The translations under genes and the position numbers were made by a program. From an uncultured Muribaculaceae bacterium (lineage in GTDB: Bacteria > Bacteroidota > Bacteroidia > Bacteroidales > Muribaculaceae), in the NCBI GenBank assembly GCA_910577355.1, contig CAJTMY010000006.1, positions 1-64,000 of the forward strand: a stretch of DNA of 64,000 bases, given 5' to 3'. Shown here one piece after another: positions 1-8,366 of the stretch (the first letter of the stretch is position 1; every line of letters starts with the position of its first letter). The notes under the pieces are model-generated. The model was not told the DNA's origin. It saw only the letters and a list, made by a program, of their open reading frames with translations, and made no database searches.

Positions 1-77
1 AAGATTATTTAAGAACTCTTCTTAATAACTATGGATTCTGATGCGGTTGCCCTGCCGGAGATATCGGTGTTATCAAA

Positions 78-2102
78 TTGGAGCCGGATAATCATTATCT
101 TGAAGGCGTTACGGTTACCGGCCGACAACCAACCTATAAACCCGTGGCAGGAGGTGTCTCGACACGGATAGAGAACAGCGTACTTAGCAAAGCCGGAACT
201 GCCAACGATGTGATAGGATTGCTCGCAGGGGTACGCAAGAATATTGACGGTTCGTTTGAAGTAGTCGGGAAAGGTGCTCCGGCAGTATATGTCAACAACC
301 GCCAGGTGCACGACATGTCGGAGCTGCAACGTCTGCAATCTACAGGCATCCAGGATATAGCCGTCATAACGACTCCCGGTCCGGAGCACGATGCGTCTGT
401 AGGCGCTGTACTGAAAATAACTACTAAAAAGAATTCAGATGACGGATTGGGATTGGCGGTGGAATCGACTGTTGACTATGCCGGGAAATTCAACACCGCA
501 CAACAGCTTGGTCTTGATTACAGGCATGGTTCTTTTTCATTGTTCGGTACCTTACATTATGATTTCAATCATTTACGACAAAACGCGACTACCAACATAG
601 ACACATATATCAATAAGTTGTGGCAACAGACATCTTCATCGAAAGACAGGAGTATCAATCAGACTTATTTTGCAAATATCGGGATGAACTTTGATTTTAA
701 TCCGAATCACTCAATCGGAGCAAAGTACGAGCTGACATCTCTGCCGAGATTCAAGACCGACAGCCAAAATCTGACGGATGTGGTGGTGGAAGAAAAGCCA
801 TACGACAAGTGGAACACTCAGGAGATTTCGCGGCAAAACTCAACTGCACATCACGTCAATGCATACTACGTCGGCTCATTCGGCAGATTGTCTGTCGATT
901 TCAACGCCGATATGCTCTTAGGCTCAGGTGGAGGGAACTCTAAGGTGGATGACCAAAGTGAAAATTTCGATGATTTGTCGCTGAATACAGACGAAAGTTT
1001 CAAAAATCGTCTGTATGCCGCAAAACTTGTGCTGGCTTATCCGGTGTGGAAAGGTAGCCTGTCGGCAGGCAGCGAATATACCGGCACATATCGCCGCACC
1101 AGATCGAGCGGATTCGAGGGAGTTATCGAAGCATCCGCCGACAAGATTATCGACAGGAATACAGCGGCATTCTTCAATTATAAAGCTGATCTCGGTGCAA
1201 TTAATGCCAACGTGGGCCTGAGATATGAACATATAACGTATGATTTTTATGATGCCGGTGTGTTTCAGCGTAATCGCAGCAAAATATATGACAATCTCTT
1301 TCCGACAATCGCTGTCAATGCTACAGCCGGAAATATCGGGCTGTGGGGCGATTTCCACATCCGTACAATTCGCTCGCAGTATGAGATGTTGAACAGTTCT
1401 GTCCGTTATGGCAACCGGCTCACCTATCTGAGTGGTACTCCCGACCTTCAGCCAACCTACATTACATCCGTAAGCATAGGCGCGATATGGAACAATGATT
1501 TGCAATTTCAGGCAGGATACAATCACTACAAAGACGATATATTCTTCTCTTTCGAGCAATCTGGATCAAAACCGGAAATAACAGTCAACAGATTCCGCAA
1601 CGAAAAAAGCCGCAATGAACTGATGCTTCTGGCCGCTTACGCCCCGACTTTCGGAATCTGGCAGCCACGATGGTCGGCTGTAAGTTCCACACAGTGGCTT
1701 GACATAGAATACCTAGGTGGCTGGATGAGTATGGGCGGAACCGTTTTTCATCTTGCCTGGGGCAATGCATTCACACTTCCTGCCGGATTTATTCTCCGTA
1801 TTGACGGCACATGGAACAGCTGTGGATTCACACAGAACCAAAAGATTAAATCATCGGGATATGTAAACGTAAGCCTCAACAAAGAGTTTGACAATGGGCG
1901 ATACAATATCCTTCTTGAAGGGAATGATCTGTTTCATACCATACGCGACGCATCCTGTTTCTATGACCGTAGGACTTTTGAATATCGTTCAACCAAGGAC
2001 AATACACGCCAAATAAAAATCACATTCAGCTATCGGTTTAATAATAAATCAAGTAAATATAAAGGCACGGAAGCCGGCGTCGATGAGATGCAGAGGTTAT
2101 AA
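78..2102 (+). CDS. outer-membrane beta-barrel receptor-like protein, N-terminus missing
   Basis: The protein matches the Bacteroidales outer-membrane beta-barrel family related to TonB-dependent receptors. A VTVTG segment is followed by a plug-like stretch (APAVYVNNRQV), then a long alternating beta-barrel, and a family-typical end (SYRFN followed by KYKGTEAGVDEMQRL). Family members are usually longer and start with a signal peptide and a carboxypeptidase-regulatory-like domain. Here the first possible start is a TTG with no signal peptide, and an in-frame TGA lies at 39-41, so the N-terminal part is either in another frame (frameshift) or lost. The 674 residues after the break are intact. 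The likely role is outer-membrane binding or transport of an unknown ligand if the full gene exists. It lies outside the integrated element, left of its attachment site. Confidence 0.7.
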   Translation: MEPDNHYLEGVTVTGRQPTYKPVAGGVSTRIENSVLSKAGTANDVIGLLAGVRKNIDGSFEVVGKGAPAVYVNNRQVHDMSELQRLQSTGIQDIAVITTPGPEHDASVGAVLKITTKKNSDDGLGLAVESTVDYAGKFNTAQQLGLDYRHGSFSLFGTLHYDFNHLRQNATTNIDTYINKLWQQTSSSKDRSINQTYFANIGMNFDFNPNHSIGAKYELTSLPRFKTDSQNLTDVVVEEKPYDKWNTQEISRQNSTAHHVNAYYVGSFGRLSVDFNADMLLGSGGGNSKVDDQSENFDDLSLNTDESFKNRLYAAKLVLAYPVWKGSLSAGSEYTGTYRRTRSSGFEGVIEASADKIIDRNTAAFFNYKADLGAINANVGLRYEHITYDFYDAGVFQRNRSKIYDNLFPTIAVNATAGNIGLWGDFHIRTIRSQYEMLNSSVRYGNRLTYLSGTPDLQPTYITSVSIGAIWNNDLQFQAGYNHYKDDIFFSFEQSGSKPEITVNRFRNEKSRNELMLLAAYAPTFGIWQPRWSAVSSTQWLDIEYLGGWMSMGGTVFHLAWGNAFTLPAGFILRIDGTWNSCGFTQNQKIKSSGYVNVSLNKEFDNGRYNILLEGNDLFHTIRDASCFYDRRTFEYRSTKDNTRQIKITFSYRFNNKSSKYKGTEAGVDEMQRL

Positions 2103-2178
2103 AAATCGAAAAACAGTAGCACAGACAATAAGGATATTATAAAATACAATTTTTAACATTTGCACACGGGGTAAAAAT

Positions 2179-2217
2179 AAAGAAAGAGCTAAATCTTAAT
2201 GACTTAGCTCTTTCTTT
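2179..2217. terminator. strong hairpin terminator next to the left attachment site
   Basis: Arms 2179-2192 and 2204-2217 are perfectly complementary over 14 bp with an 11-nt loop, A-rich on the left and T-rich on the right, so it can work in both directions. It can end the outer-membrane gene on the plus strand. In the chromosome without the element it would sit directly downstream of the minus-strand tRNA-Gln. Confidence 0.85.
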
Positions 2218-2219
2218 GT

Positions 2220-2237
2220 GTTGCCTTGGAAGGATTC
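2220..2237 (+). repeat. left attachment site (18-bp tRNA-Gln 3' fragment)
   Basis: GTTGCCTTGGAAGGATTC is identical to 18745-18762 within the tRNA-Gln gene. The match stops after 2237, and no further tRNA sequence follows, as expected for the recombination core left at the integrase-proximal end. Confidence 0.88.
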
Positions 2238-2350
2238 AGAATTATGAATGATCGCGAATAATGACGAAAGATATTATCTGTGTATATCAGCCAATTAGAA
2301 AGATTGCGAATGTTAATAATTTCATAGAGATTTAATCCTACGCACTTTTG

Positions 2351-2399
2351 GTTGTGCAAAAACGTTATACTTGCACAACGGTATTTAGAAATGCACAAC
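2351..2399. promoter_or_regulatory. cluster of GTTGTGCA octamers, possible integrase arm or operator sites
   Basis: The octamer GTTGTGCA is at 2351-2358, and its reverse complement TGCACAAC at 2372-2379 and 2392-2399, directly before the integrase start. Two more copies (18669-18676, and 18680-18687 with one change) lie close to the right attachment site. The stretch also contains a weak promoter-like TATACTTG at 2366-2373. Placement at both ends suggests integrase or accessory-protein binding. Autoregulation of the integrase is the alternative. Confidence 0.5.
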
Positions 2400-2403
2400 C
2401 ACT

Positions 2404-3804
2404 ATGGAAAGAATAACTCTCTACCTCCGCACGACCAAGACGAGCGGTAAAATCAAACTTCGTTTCCGCCTTACTGAAGGGCGCGAAGTTCAACTCTTTC
2501 ACAAAAGCAATATCGAGGCTGACCTCGCTGACTTGAAAAAGTTTGACATGGATGGCTCTTTGAAACCGAGAGTCAGCGTATATAACAAATCCTTGTGTTC
2601 TGCCGTAGCTCGTGAGATAGAGGCAATGAAAGAAGCCTATACTCAGTTGAAAGAAGAAAAGAATGTATTTGATGCAACCGACTTTGAAGCTCGAATTGAC
2701 ATGGTACTCAATCCAGAAAAGTACAATATCAGCAATTCGATTGAGGCAGAAACCTTACTTGTCCGTTTCAACCGTTACATTGACGGATTGAAAACCTATG
2801 GAACAGTCAGTGAAGGCAGGGTAAAAATCTATAAGATTGTATGGGATAAACTTTCACGATACCTGTTAATCTTCAAAAAGTCAAACTACACGCCTGAGCA
2901 ATTCTCACCGGAAGAGATATTGGCATTCCGAGAGTTCGTTATCAATGAGTATAAGTATGTTGATAAACATAGAGGTATCTATGGCAATCTACCAAAAATA
3001 TCCGTTCCGACCAAACAGGCGAGTATCAATACTGCGTCAGCCAAATTAAGAGCGTTGCAAGCTTTCTTCAATGAATTGGAAGATAACGATGAGATTTTGA
3101 AATCCCCATTTCGCAGACTCACAAAGAAAAGACGTAATGAAGCATTGAGAGAACAGTATGATGATCCCTTCTTTCTCCGTTATGAGGAAGTTCAACAGAT
3201 AATGGCAACGGAGGTTCCCGAAACGCTCCGCGAAACAAAGGATGCTTTCCTCTTGCAATGCGCACTGGGGTGTCGTATCGGTGATTACTTTAAATTGTCT
3301 ATGTCAAATGTTGCTGTCACAGATGACGGTATTCCGTATATTCAATATCTGCCTAAGAAAACAATGAAAACGCAGAATGACCGCCGAGAAAAGAAAACGC
3401 CCCTTATGTTGTTCGCTCTTGAAATAGTGAAACGCACCGGATTTAAGTTCGGAGTGCTGAAATATGCCTCCGGAAAAAGCGGATATAACGCTAAAATCAA
3501 GAAGTTGCTTGAATACTGTAAGATAGACCGCCTTGTCAACCAATACGATGAAGCATCCGGCACAATGAATCGTGTCCCACTTCATACCGTTGGAAGCAGT
3601 AAGTTGTGTCGTAAGACGCACGTTGATATCGCCAACAAAGCTCAAGTCAATATGTATGCAACCGGCTTGCACGAAATCGGTAGTAGCGCGGTAGACCACT
3701 ATTCTATGCTCGAAATCAAGGACTTGTTCACACTCTTGTGTGTTGCGTTTAATCAGCCTCAATACCGTGTAGATAAGGACTTGGATGTTATACAAGAAGA
3801 TTAA
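2404..3804 (+). CDS. tyrosine recombinase / integrase
   Basis: This is a site-specific recombinase that would catalyse integration into and excision from tRNA-Gln. The 466-residue length suits a Bacteroidetes integrase: an N-terminal arm-binding part (to about 100), a SAM-like core-binding domain (about 120-240) and a C-terminal catalytic domain. Visible catalytic elements are the first Arg in ALGCRIGD, the second Arg in LCRKTH, a His in GLHEIG and the nucleophilic Tyr in DHYSM. The usual HxxR His is replaced by Lys (KLCR), as in a known subset of Bacteroides integrases. It is transcribed away from the attachment site and converges with the ATPase gene. Confidence 0.93.
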   Translation: MERITLYLRTTKTSGKIKLRFRLTEGREVQLFHKSNIEADLADLKKFDMDGSLKPRVSVYNKSLCSAVAREIEAMKEAYTQLKEEKNVFDATDFEARIDMVLNPEKYNISNSIEAETLLVRFNRYIDGLKTYGTVSEGRVKIYKIVWDKLSRYLLIFKKSNYTPEQFSPEEILAFREFVINEYKYVDKHRGIYGNLPKISVPTKQASINTASAKLRALQAFFNELEDNDEILKSPFRRLTKKRRNEALREQYDDPFFLRYEEVQQIMATEVPETLRETKDAFLLQCALGCRIGDYFKLSMSNVAVTDDGIPYIQYLPKKTMKTQNDRREKKTPLMLFALEIVKRTGFKFGVLKYASGKSGYNAKIKKLLEYCKIDRLVNQYDEASGTMNRVPLHTVGSSKLCRKTHVDIANKAQVNMYATGLHEIGSSAVDHYSMLEIKDLFTLLCVAFNQPQYRVDKDLDVIQED

Positions 3805-3858
3805 AAACAATATTCATCACAAAAATTTGGCTACTCATAAATCCTATGAATAGTTTAA

Positions 3859-3881
3859 ATGAAATTCATTGGTGATTTCAT
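3859..3881. terminator. weak hairpin between convergent genes
   Basis: ATGAAAT (3859-3865) pairs with ATTTCAT (3875-3881) across a 9-nt loop in the 94-bp gap between the convergent integrase and ATPase genes. The stem is short and AT-rich; it could aid termination in both directions. Confidence 0.35.
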
Positions 3882-3898
3882 AGATTTTATATAACCAT

Positions 3899-5347
3899 CT
3901 ATATCTTTGTGAGGAGTTCCAATGTTCTCCGACAATATGTCTTAAGTTCCTCAGTATTAATGGGAACTTCTAAATAATTCGGATTTGAATGATGATATAT
4001 TTTGGAATAATCGTTTATATCACATAATGTTTCAAGATTATCTTTTTGTCTATAAAAGATACTGTGTTCATCTGCATGTTTAATAAATTCTATAATATCA
4101 CCCAACCATTTAGTGTCATCAATATAGGTGAAATATTTTATTCTGAATAACCCCTCAATACATGGCCTTATACATCTCACAACATCACGTTTATCATATT
4201 CACCAGTCTCACCATATTTTATAAATGTGTCAAGGACTAGTAAATCTTTAAAGATTCCTGTTAGCGTTTCTTTTTTAACATCTTGTTCAATGAATATACT
4301 TGTCTCACCATTGAAAACGATTTTCAGATTTAGTGCATCGGGGACTCTTAGAGTAAAATCCTTAATAAAATTCAAATCATGGCTCAAAAGAATGAATTGA
4401 TTCGCTTTTCTTGCAAAATTTGATAACAAATTGATAGTAACATTGCGTCGGTTGTAGTCTAAACTTGATAAAGGATCATCAAATACTACTAAGTAATCTT
4501 CAATATTAGGTTTCAAAGCTAATCTAGCCAAGAAAAAAGAAAGAGCTAATGCATTCTTTTCACCTTCACTGAGAGTATGTCTTAAAGATACAGAATCAGA
4601 CTCAGAACGAACATCATAATTAGATATCCTTAGGAAATATACGAATTTGCTTCCTTTTTTGTTTAATTTCGTGAGTTCAAGATTGGTGCTGAAATATCTT
4701 AGGTATTCATTAATTTTTTGTAAATATATTTTACCAAAATCCTCAGCGACAATGGATAGCTGTTTTTCTAAGCGTGTAATTTCGGCATTAATTAGAGAAC
4801 TTTGATTTAGTGCTTTCTGTACAAGACATTCCAATTTATATTTGTCCGCTTCATCTGCAGTTTTGATTTTTAAACGCAAATTTCTTCTTCTTTGTGTCAA
4901 CTTTTTTCGTTCAGTCCGAAGATTCTTAATATTGTTGAAAAGTTTTATGGCTTCATCTCCAATGACTACTTCAAAAAGTGTACCGGGATTCTCATAATTA
5001 CCAAGAGTAATTAGATACACATTAGATTCTACAAAAAGAAAATCAAAGACTTCAATATTGTTAATATGAATATTCCAATGGTTTGAAGCATATTTTATAG
5101 TTTTTTTATGGTCATCTATTATTTGTATCGATATGGGGGCACTACTACCTAAACTCTTCCGTTTTTGAATATATTCATCATCTTCTTCAGATATGGATTT
5201 TAATATTTGAGTGAACGTTGTTTTCCCGCTCCCATTCTCTGCATATATTGTGGAAACCTTTTTGAATATACCATTCCACTTATCAGAGCCAGAATTATAA
5301 TTGGAAAACTTTCCAACATTCTTTATATGTACTATTTTGTGAAACAT
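3899..5347 (-). CDS. compact Rad50/RloC-like ABC ATPase, possible anticodon-nuclease-type effector
   Basis: An SMC/ABC-type ATPase of 482 residues. Walker A is AENGSGKTT (about residue 35-43), the ABC signature LSEGEKNALALSF, Walker B YLVVFDDPLSSLD, and the H-loop LLSHD. A short coiled-coil-like basic segment lies between the two halves. The C-terminal region has RPCIEGLFR, then IKHADEH and YSKIYHHSN. An Arg with Glu four residues on and downstream His residues recalls the catalytic triad of PrrC/RloC anticodon nucleases, but the spacing is not a proof. The gene is clearly AT-rich compared with its surroundings. It follows the AlbA_2-type gene by 75 bp on the same strand. A defence role is inference; other AAA_13-like functions are possible. 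Confidence 0.72.
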   Translation of the reverse strand: MFHKIVHIKNVGKFSNYNSGSDKWNGIFKKVSTIYAENGSGKTTFTQILKSISEEDDEYIQKRKSLGSSAPISIQIIDDHKKTIKYASNHWNIHINNIEVFDFLFVESNVYLITLGNYENPGTLFEVVIGDEAIKLFNNIKNLRTERKKLTQRRRNLRLKIKTADEADKYKLECLVQKALNQSSLINAEITRLEKQLSIVAEDFGKIYLQKINEYLRYFSTNLELTKLNKKGSKFVYFLRISNYDVRSESDSVSLRHTLSEGEKNALALSFFLARLALKPNIEDYLVVFDDPLSSLDYNRRNVTINLLSNFARKANQFILLSHDLNFIKDFTLRVPDALNLKIVFNGETSIFIEQDVKKETLTGIFKDLLVLDTFIKYGETGEYDKRDVVRCIRPCIEGLFRIKYFTYIDDTKWLGDIIEFIKHADEHSIFYRQKDNLETLCDINDYSKIYHHSNPNYLEVPINTEELKTYCRRTLELLTKI

Positions 5348-5422
5348 ATTTCAAACGACATTAAAAATATTTCTTAATATTTTATTGGATATTATCCATA
5401 GACAACGCTATATTTTGAATAT

Positions 5423-6868
5423 TTATAATCCGATGGTCGTATATTTCTGAAAACGACTGGTCGGCTTATCGGGAATCGTCATTTGGATGCGGGTGCCGAG
5501 AATAGGGTTTAGATAACGCTCTCTGAATTTGCGCTTGTCTTGGAAGCCACAGTAAGCAGTTATTTCTGCTAAAGTGCGAGGCTCTTTACAGAACTCTATG
5601 ATTTTTTCTTCAATAGTTCGACTGTCCTGACTTGTGCCTTGACTTGTGCCCGACTTGTGCCCTGCCGACAAGTCAGCCTCTGTTGTAGCAGAAACCTTTA
5701 CTCGGAAAGCCGTGATTGTGTTTACATCAAACTCTGCTGATGGATTGCCGTTATCCTTAAGCATTTCTTGAACACGGGTCACACCTCTGTTGAATTTGTT
5801 GACATATTTGCCGACTTTCATAGCTTCCGCCACAAGAGGATTGCGGTAGTCATTAACCGATGGGAAATTTTCGGGTCGGGCTTCGCCATATAAGCCTCCG
5901 GCATTCATTATCTCAATATAGTCATCGAATTGGTAAAGTCGGATAGGCATATTCGACTGGTAATCCCTGTGCATACAGGCGTTCATTACCAATTCGCGGA
6001 TAGCTCCTTCGGGATAATTCCACACAGTCCTCTCCCTGAACAAAGATTCAGGCACAGGGCGTTGCGTGATTATGGCATCTTTCACAAAGGATTCCAATGC
6101 TGGCAACATCCTATATAACGGGCCTTCAAACTGCCGTTCATTGAGGATTTCACCTCCTTTGTCTTTGCCGGCAAATCTGACAAACTGTACATAATCGCCC
6201 ATTAGAAAATATTTCGGATTCGTGCCAAACAAGATAATTCCGGCATAGGTGGGGCAATCATTGTCGCGGTCGAACAAATGAATTGATGCAAGCTGCTCCT
6301 TTATGTCGCGTGCATCATCTGCAATAGTCTCAGCATCAAATATCTTAGGAAGATAAGAAGATTGGATGTAATCGACATCCAAATCTTCTATTTTAGCATT
6401 AAGACATGGGGTGGCATCGAAAGTCGCCATAAAAGAGCAACGGCGTTCAGCAAGGATGCGTTCTTCTGCTTCAGTCGCAATGTCACGGCGCGGTCCAATA
6501 CGGATAAATGCCCTACCACGATAACGCACAGGAGGCAAATCCGAGGGGCGAACCTCGGCGACCAATAAGTCGCCTTCAGGGTAGCTAAATCGGTCGACTG
6601 ACATTGTTGGCAAAGGAAGAATATTACCGTCTGAACGTATGCCTGAAATCTTCTTCAATAGTGCATCATCGACTTTCATTCCGGCAAGGCTGCCATCATC
6701 GTTTGCCCCGATAATCAGATAGCCATTCTTGCGCGAACCGGGCATATCATTGGAAAACGCGCAAATGGCCTCACAGAACTTGTCCATGTTGCCTGTGCTT
6801 GTCGTGCGTTCCACACGATATGATTCCGTAGACTTAAGCAAGTCCAATATTTCGTTGTGAGCTATCAT
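5423..6868 (-). CDS. AlbA_2 (Schlafen-type) ATP-binding protein
   Basis: The N-terminal part (residues about 5-125) matches the AlbA_2/Schlafen nucleic-acid-binding domain: ESYRVERT, then AICAFSNDM and GYLIIGANDDGSLAG. Residues about 270-380 form a GHKL-type ATP-binding region with an N-box (AIRELVMNACMHRDY) and a glycine-rich stretch. After a low-complexity linker containing a repeated GTSQ, the last 70 residues look like a winged helix. Such proteins are often annotated as transcriptional regulators, or RecG-like; they occur frequently on mobile elements and near defence genes. It is upstream of the ATPase on the same strand, so the two may be co-transcribed. The precise function is unknown. 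Confidence 0.8.
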   Translation of the reverse strand: MIAHNEILDLLKSTESYRVERTTSTGNMDKFCEAICAFSNDMPGSRKNGYLIIGANDDGSLAGMKVDDALLKKISGIRSDGNILPLPTMSVDRFSYPEGDLLVAEVRPSDLPPVRYRGRAFIRIGPRRDIATEAEERILAERRCSFMATFDATPCLNAKIEDLDVDYIQSSYLPKIFDAETIADDARDIKEQLASIHLFDRDNDCPTYAGIILFGTNPKYFLMGDYVQFVRFAGKDKGGEILNERQFEGPLYRMLPALESFVKDAIITQRPVPESLFRERTVWNYPEGAIRELVMNACMHRDYQSNMPIRLYQFDDYIEIMNAGGLYGEARPENFPSVNDYRNPLVAEAMKVGKYVNKFNRGVTRVQEMLKDNGNPSAEFDVNTITAFRVKVSATTEADLSAGHKSGTSQGTSQDSRTIEEKIIEFCKEPRTLAEITAYCGFQDKRKFRERYLNPILGTRIQMTIPDKPTSRFQKYTTIGL

Positions 6869-6873
6869 ACATG

Positions 6874-6881
6874 CAAAATTA
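6874..6881 (-). promoter_or_regulatory. promoter -7 element for the AlbA_2 gene
   Basis: Minus strand TAATTTTG fits the Bacteroidetes -7 motif TAnnTTTG and ends 5 bp upstream of the ATG, which would give an almost leaderless mRNA. No good TTTG -33 element is seen at the expected spacing. Confidence 0.35.
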
Positions 6882-6924
6882 CTAAAATAATTTCAAATGA
6901 GCGCGGTATATAGCGGATAATTGT

Positions 6925-6932
6925 TAACTTTG
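6925..6932 (+). promoter_or_regulatory. promoter -7 element for the cargo operon
   Basis: TAACTTTG matches the Bacteroidetes -7 consensus TAnnTTTG. A TTTG at the -33 position is not seen. Transcription from here would cross the short leader ORF and the long hairpin before reaching the first cargo gene at 7178. Confidence 0.45.
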
Positions 6933-6939
6933 CACAAGA

Positions 6940-6972
6940 ATGGATAAGTCCATTTACGACATTTTGAAATAA
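6940..6972 (+). CDS. possible 10-residue leader peptide
   Basis: A complete mini-ORF encodes MDKSIYDILK. It begins about 5 nt after the predicted transcription start and ends just before the large structured region. Short leader peptides followed by hairpins are known in front of inducible resistance genes such as tetQ of Bacteroides. There is no ribosome binding site, so translation would be nearly leaderless. Coding status is a guess from position only. Confidence 0.3.
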   Translation: MDKSIYDILK

Positions 6973-7166
6973 GAAGCGGTATGCTCTCTTGTAATTGGAA
7001 ACGTAGGAACTTTTCAGGATACAAAGATGGCATAGCGGTTCTCACGCATACGGCGTGGGCTGCTATCTCTACATCTGTATCCAAGGTTTCCTACGACCTC
7101 CAATTAAGACGTGGCATAGACAGTCCGCGCTTCTGCATTTATAAACCGCTCCATCGGGCTGTGGAG
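6972..7166 (+). promoter_or_regulatory. structured leader upstream of the cargo operon, possible attenuator
   Basis: Several nested complementary segments form one long imperfect stem: 6972-6977 with 7129-7134, TAATTGG 6992-6998 with 7100-7106, CGTAGGAA 7002-7009 with 7088-7095, GGATACA 7017-7023 with 7076-7082, GATG 7026-7029 with 7072-7075, ATAGC 7032-7036 with 7062-7066 and CACGC 7043-7047 with 7053-7057. A second small stem pairs CTCCA 7149-7153 with TGGAG 7162-7166; the latter holds the only Shine-Dalgarno-like GGAG before the ATG at 7178. This arrangement could control the operon in cis. It is not a riboswitch class I recognise. Together with the AlbA_2 promoter it accounts for the gap 6869-7177. 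Confidence 0.5.
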
Positions 7167-7177
7167 TAAAAAAGAAA

Positions 7178-7453
7178 ATGACAATGGAAATGAAATTCTG
7201 TCAGAGCTGCGGTATGCCGCTAACAAATGAAATCCTCGGTACGAATGCCGATGGCACACCAAATGAGGATTATTGTATCTATTGCTACAAGGATGGCAAG
7301 TTCACGCAGGATATGACAATGGAGCAGATGATTGACTACTGCGCCCAGTTCACCGACGAGATAAACAAGCAGTCGGGTCAAAACTTGACAAAGGAACAGG
7401 CAAAGGAAATGATGCGTCAGTTCTTCCCGCATCTGAAACGTTGGAAAAAGTAA
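7178..7453 (+). CDS. small putative zinc-ribbon protein
   Basis: A 91-residue protein with an N-terminal zinc ribbon: CQSCGMPL near the start and CIYCYKDG about 20 residues later give four metal-binding cysteines. The remainder is helical, with no recognisable catalytic residues. It matches the small 'putative zinc ribbon domain' proteins (Zn_ribbon_2 type) often found beside detoxification-type enzymes. It is the first gene of the cargo operon; the next gene starts 9 bp later. In-frame ATGs at 7184 and 7190 are alternative starts. Its molecular role is unknown. Confidence 0.78.
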   Translation: MTMEMKFCQSCGMPLTNEILGTNADGTPNEDYCIYCYKDGKFTQDMTMEQMIDYCAQFTDEINKQSGQNLTKEQAKEMMRQFFPHLKRWKK

Positions 7454-7462
7454 AAGACGATT

Positions 7463-8068
7463 ATGAGCAACGAAATTCTATATGTACTATTGCCGGATTA
7501 TGCGGCGCATGAGGCTGTGTATCTTTCGCAGGCTGTCGCTTCCGATGAGTTTGCCATGAAAGAGAATCCGAAGTATGTCAATAAGGTGGTCGCTCCGACA
7601 TTGGAGCCGGTGAAATCCATCGGTGGCTTTCGCACACTGCCGGATTATTCGTTTGACACTATGCCCGATGATTATGCCGCGCTGGTGTTGATTGGCGGTT
7701 TCGGGTGGAATACGCCTGTCGCTGAACAAGTCGCGCCGATTGTAAAAAGAGCTGTGGAGAAAGGAAAGATTGTCGGTGCTATCTGCAACGCGGCTTCGTT
7801 CATGGCAAAGCATGGTTTCCTCAATGCAGTAAGACACACCGGCAACGGTTTGAATCAACTGAAAAGTTGGGGTGGAGAGAACTACACTAACCCCGACGGA
7901 TACATACACGCGCAAGCCATAAGCGATGGTAGCATCGTGACTGCAAATGGTTCTGCAACGCTTGAATTTGCCAAAGAACTGCTTATGTTGCTCGAAAACG
8001 ATACACCGGAACGAATCGAAATGTATTACCAGTTTAACAAGCAGGGGTTCTGCAATCTATTTCCCTAA
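7463..8068 (+). CDS. DJ-1/PfpI family protein
   Basis: A 201-residue type 1 glutamine amidotransferase-like protein. The nucleophile-elbow cysteine is in VGAICNAASF (about residue 112) after a strand and a GGFGW turn, the arrangement of DJ-1/PfpI proteins. Members act as deglycases, stress chaperones or isonitrile hydratase-like enzymes, so the substrate cannot be given. It is translated from the cargo operon, 9 bp after the zinc-ribbon gene and 7 bp before the YCII gene. Confidence 0.85.
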   Translation: MSNEILYVLLPDYAAHEAVYLSQAVASDEFAMKENPKYVNKVVAPTLEPVKSIGGFRTLPDYSFDTMPDDYAALVLIGGFGWNTPVAEQVAPIVKRAVEKGKIVGAICNAASFMAKHGFLNAVRHTGNGLNQLKSWGGENYTNPDGYIHAQAISDGSIVTANGSATLEFAKELLMLLENDTPERIEMYYQFNKQGFCNLFP

Positions 8069-8075
8069 TAAAGAT

Positions 8076-8366
8076 ATGTTTATCGCAATACTTACATACA
8101 AAAAGCCGTTGAGCGAGGTTGACCGATTCCTTGTCGCTCACCGTGAATATCTCGCCAAGCACTATGCCGCCGGAGATTTCATCGCATCCGGTCCACAGAC
8201 ACCGCGCATTGGCGGCGTGATAATGATGAAAGCTGATAACCGTGAGACACTTAATGCTATCATCGTCGAAGATCCATTCCACATCAACGGCATTGCAGAT
8301 TATCAGATAGTGGAGTTTACCCCGACTATGTTTGCCAACGATTCGTTAAAATCAATTTTGGAATGA
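8076..8366 (+). CDS. YCII-related protein
   Basis: A 96-residue ferredoxin-like-fold protein of the YciI family: MFIAILTYKKPL at the start, HREYL with the conserved His, and a GDFIASGPQ turn. I chose the ATG at 8076, eight bases after the PfpI stop, because earlier in-frame codons lie within the preceding gene and lack family similarity. Family members include chlorinated-catechol-converting enzymes and many of unknown function. The stop overlaps the start of the next gene by 4 bp (ATGA), indicating translational coupling. Confidence 0.82.
   Translation: MFIAILTYKKPLSEVDRFLVAHREYLAKHYAAGDFIASGPQTPRIGGVIMMKADNRETLNAIIVEDPFHINGIADYQIVEFTPTMFANDSLKSILE

Noticed and set aside
2238..2350. Remnant of a second tRNA at the left end
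   Set aside because: The tRNA match ends at 2237; the following bases do not continue a tRNA fold.
6981..7169. Plus-strand 62-codon frame before the zinc-ribbon gene
   Set aside because: It runs through the inverted-repeat leader and its codons simply reflect the stem sequence.
7947..8075. Longer N-terminus for the YCII protein
   Set aside because: It lies inside the PfpI gene in another frame; family similarity begins at the ATG at 8076.
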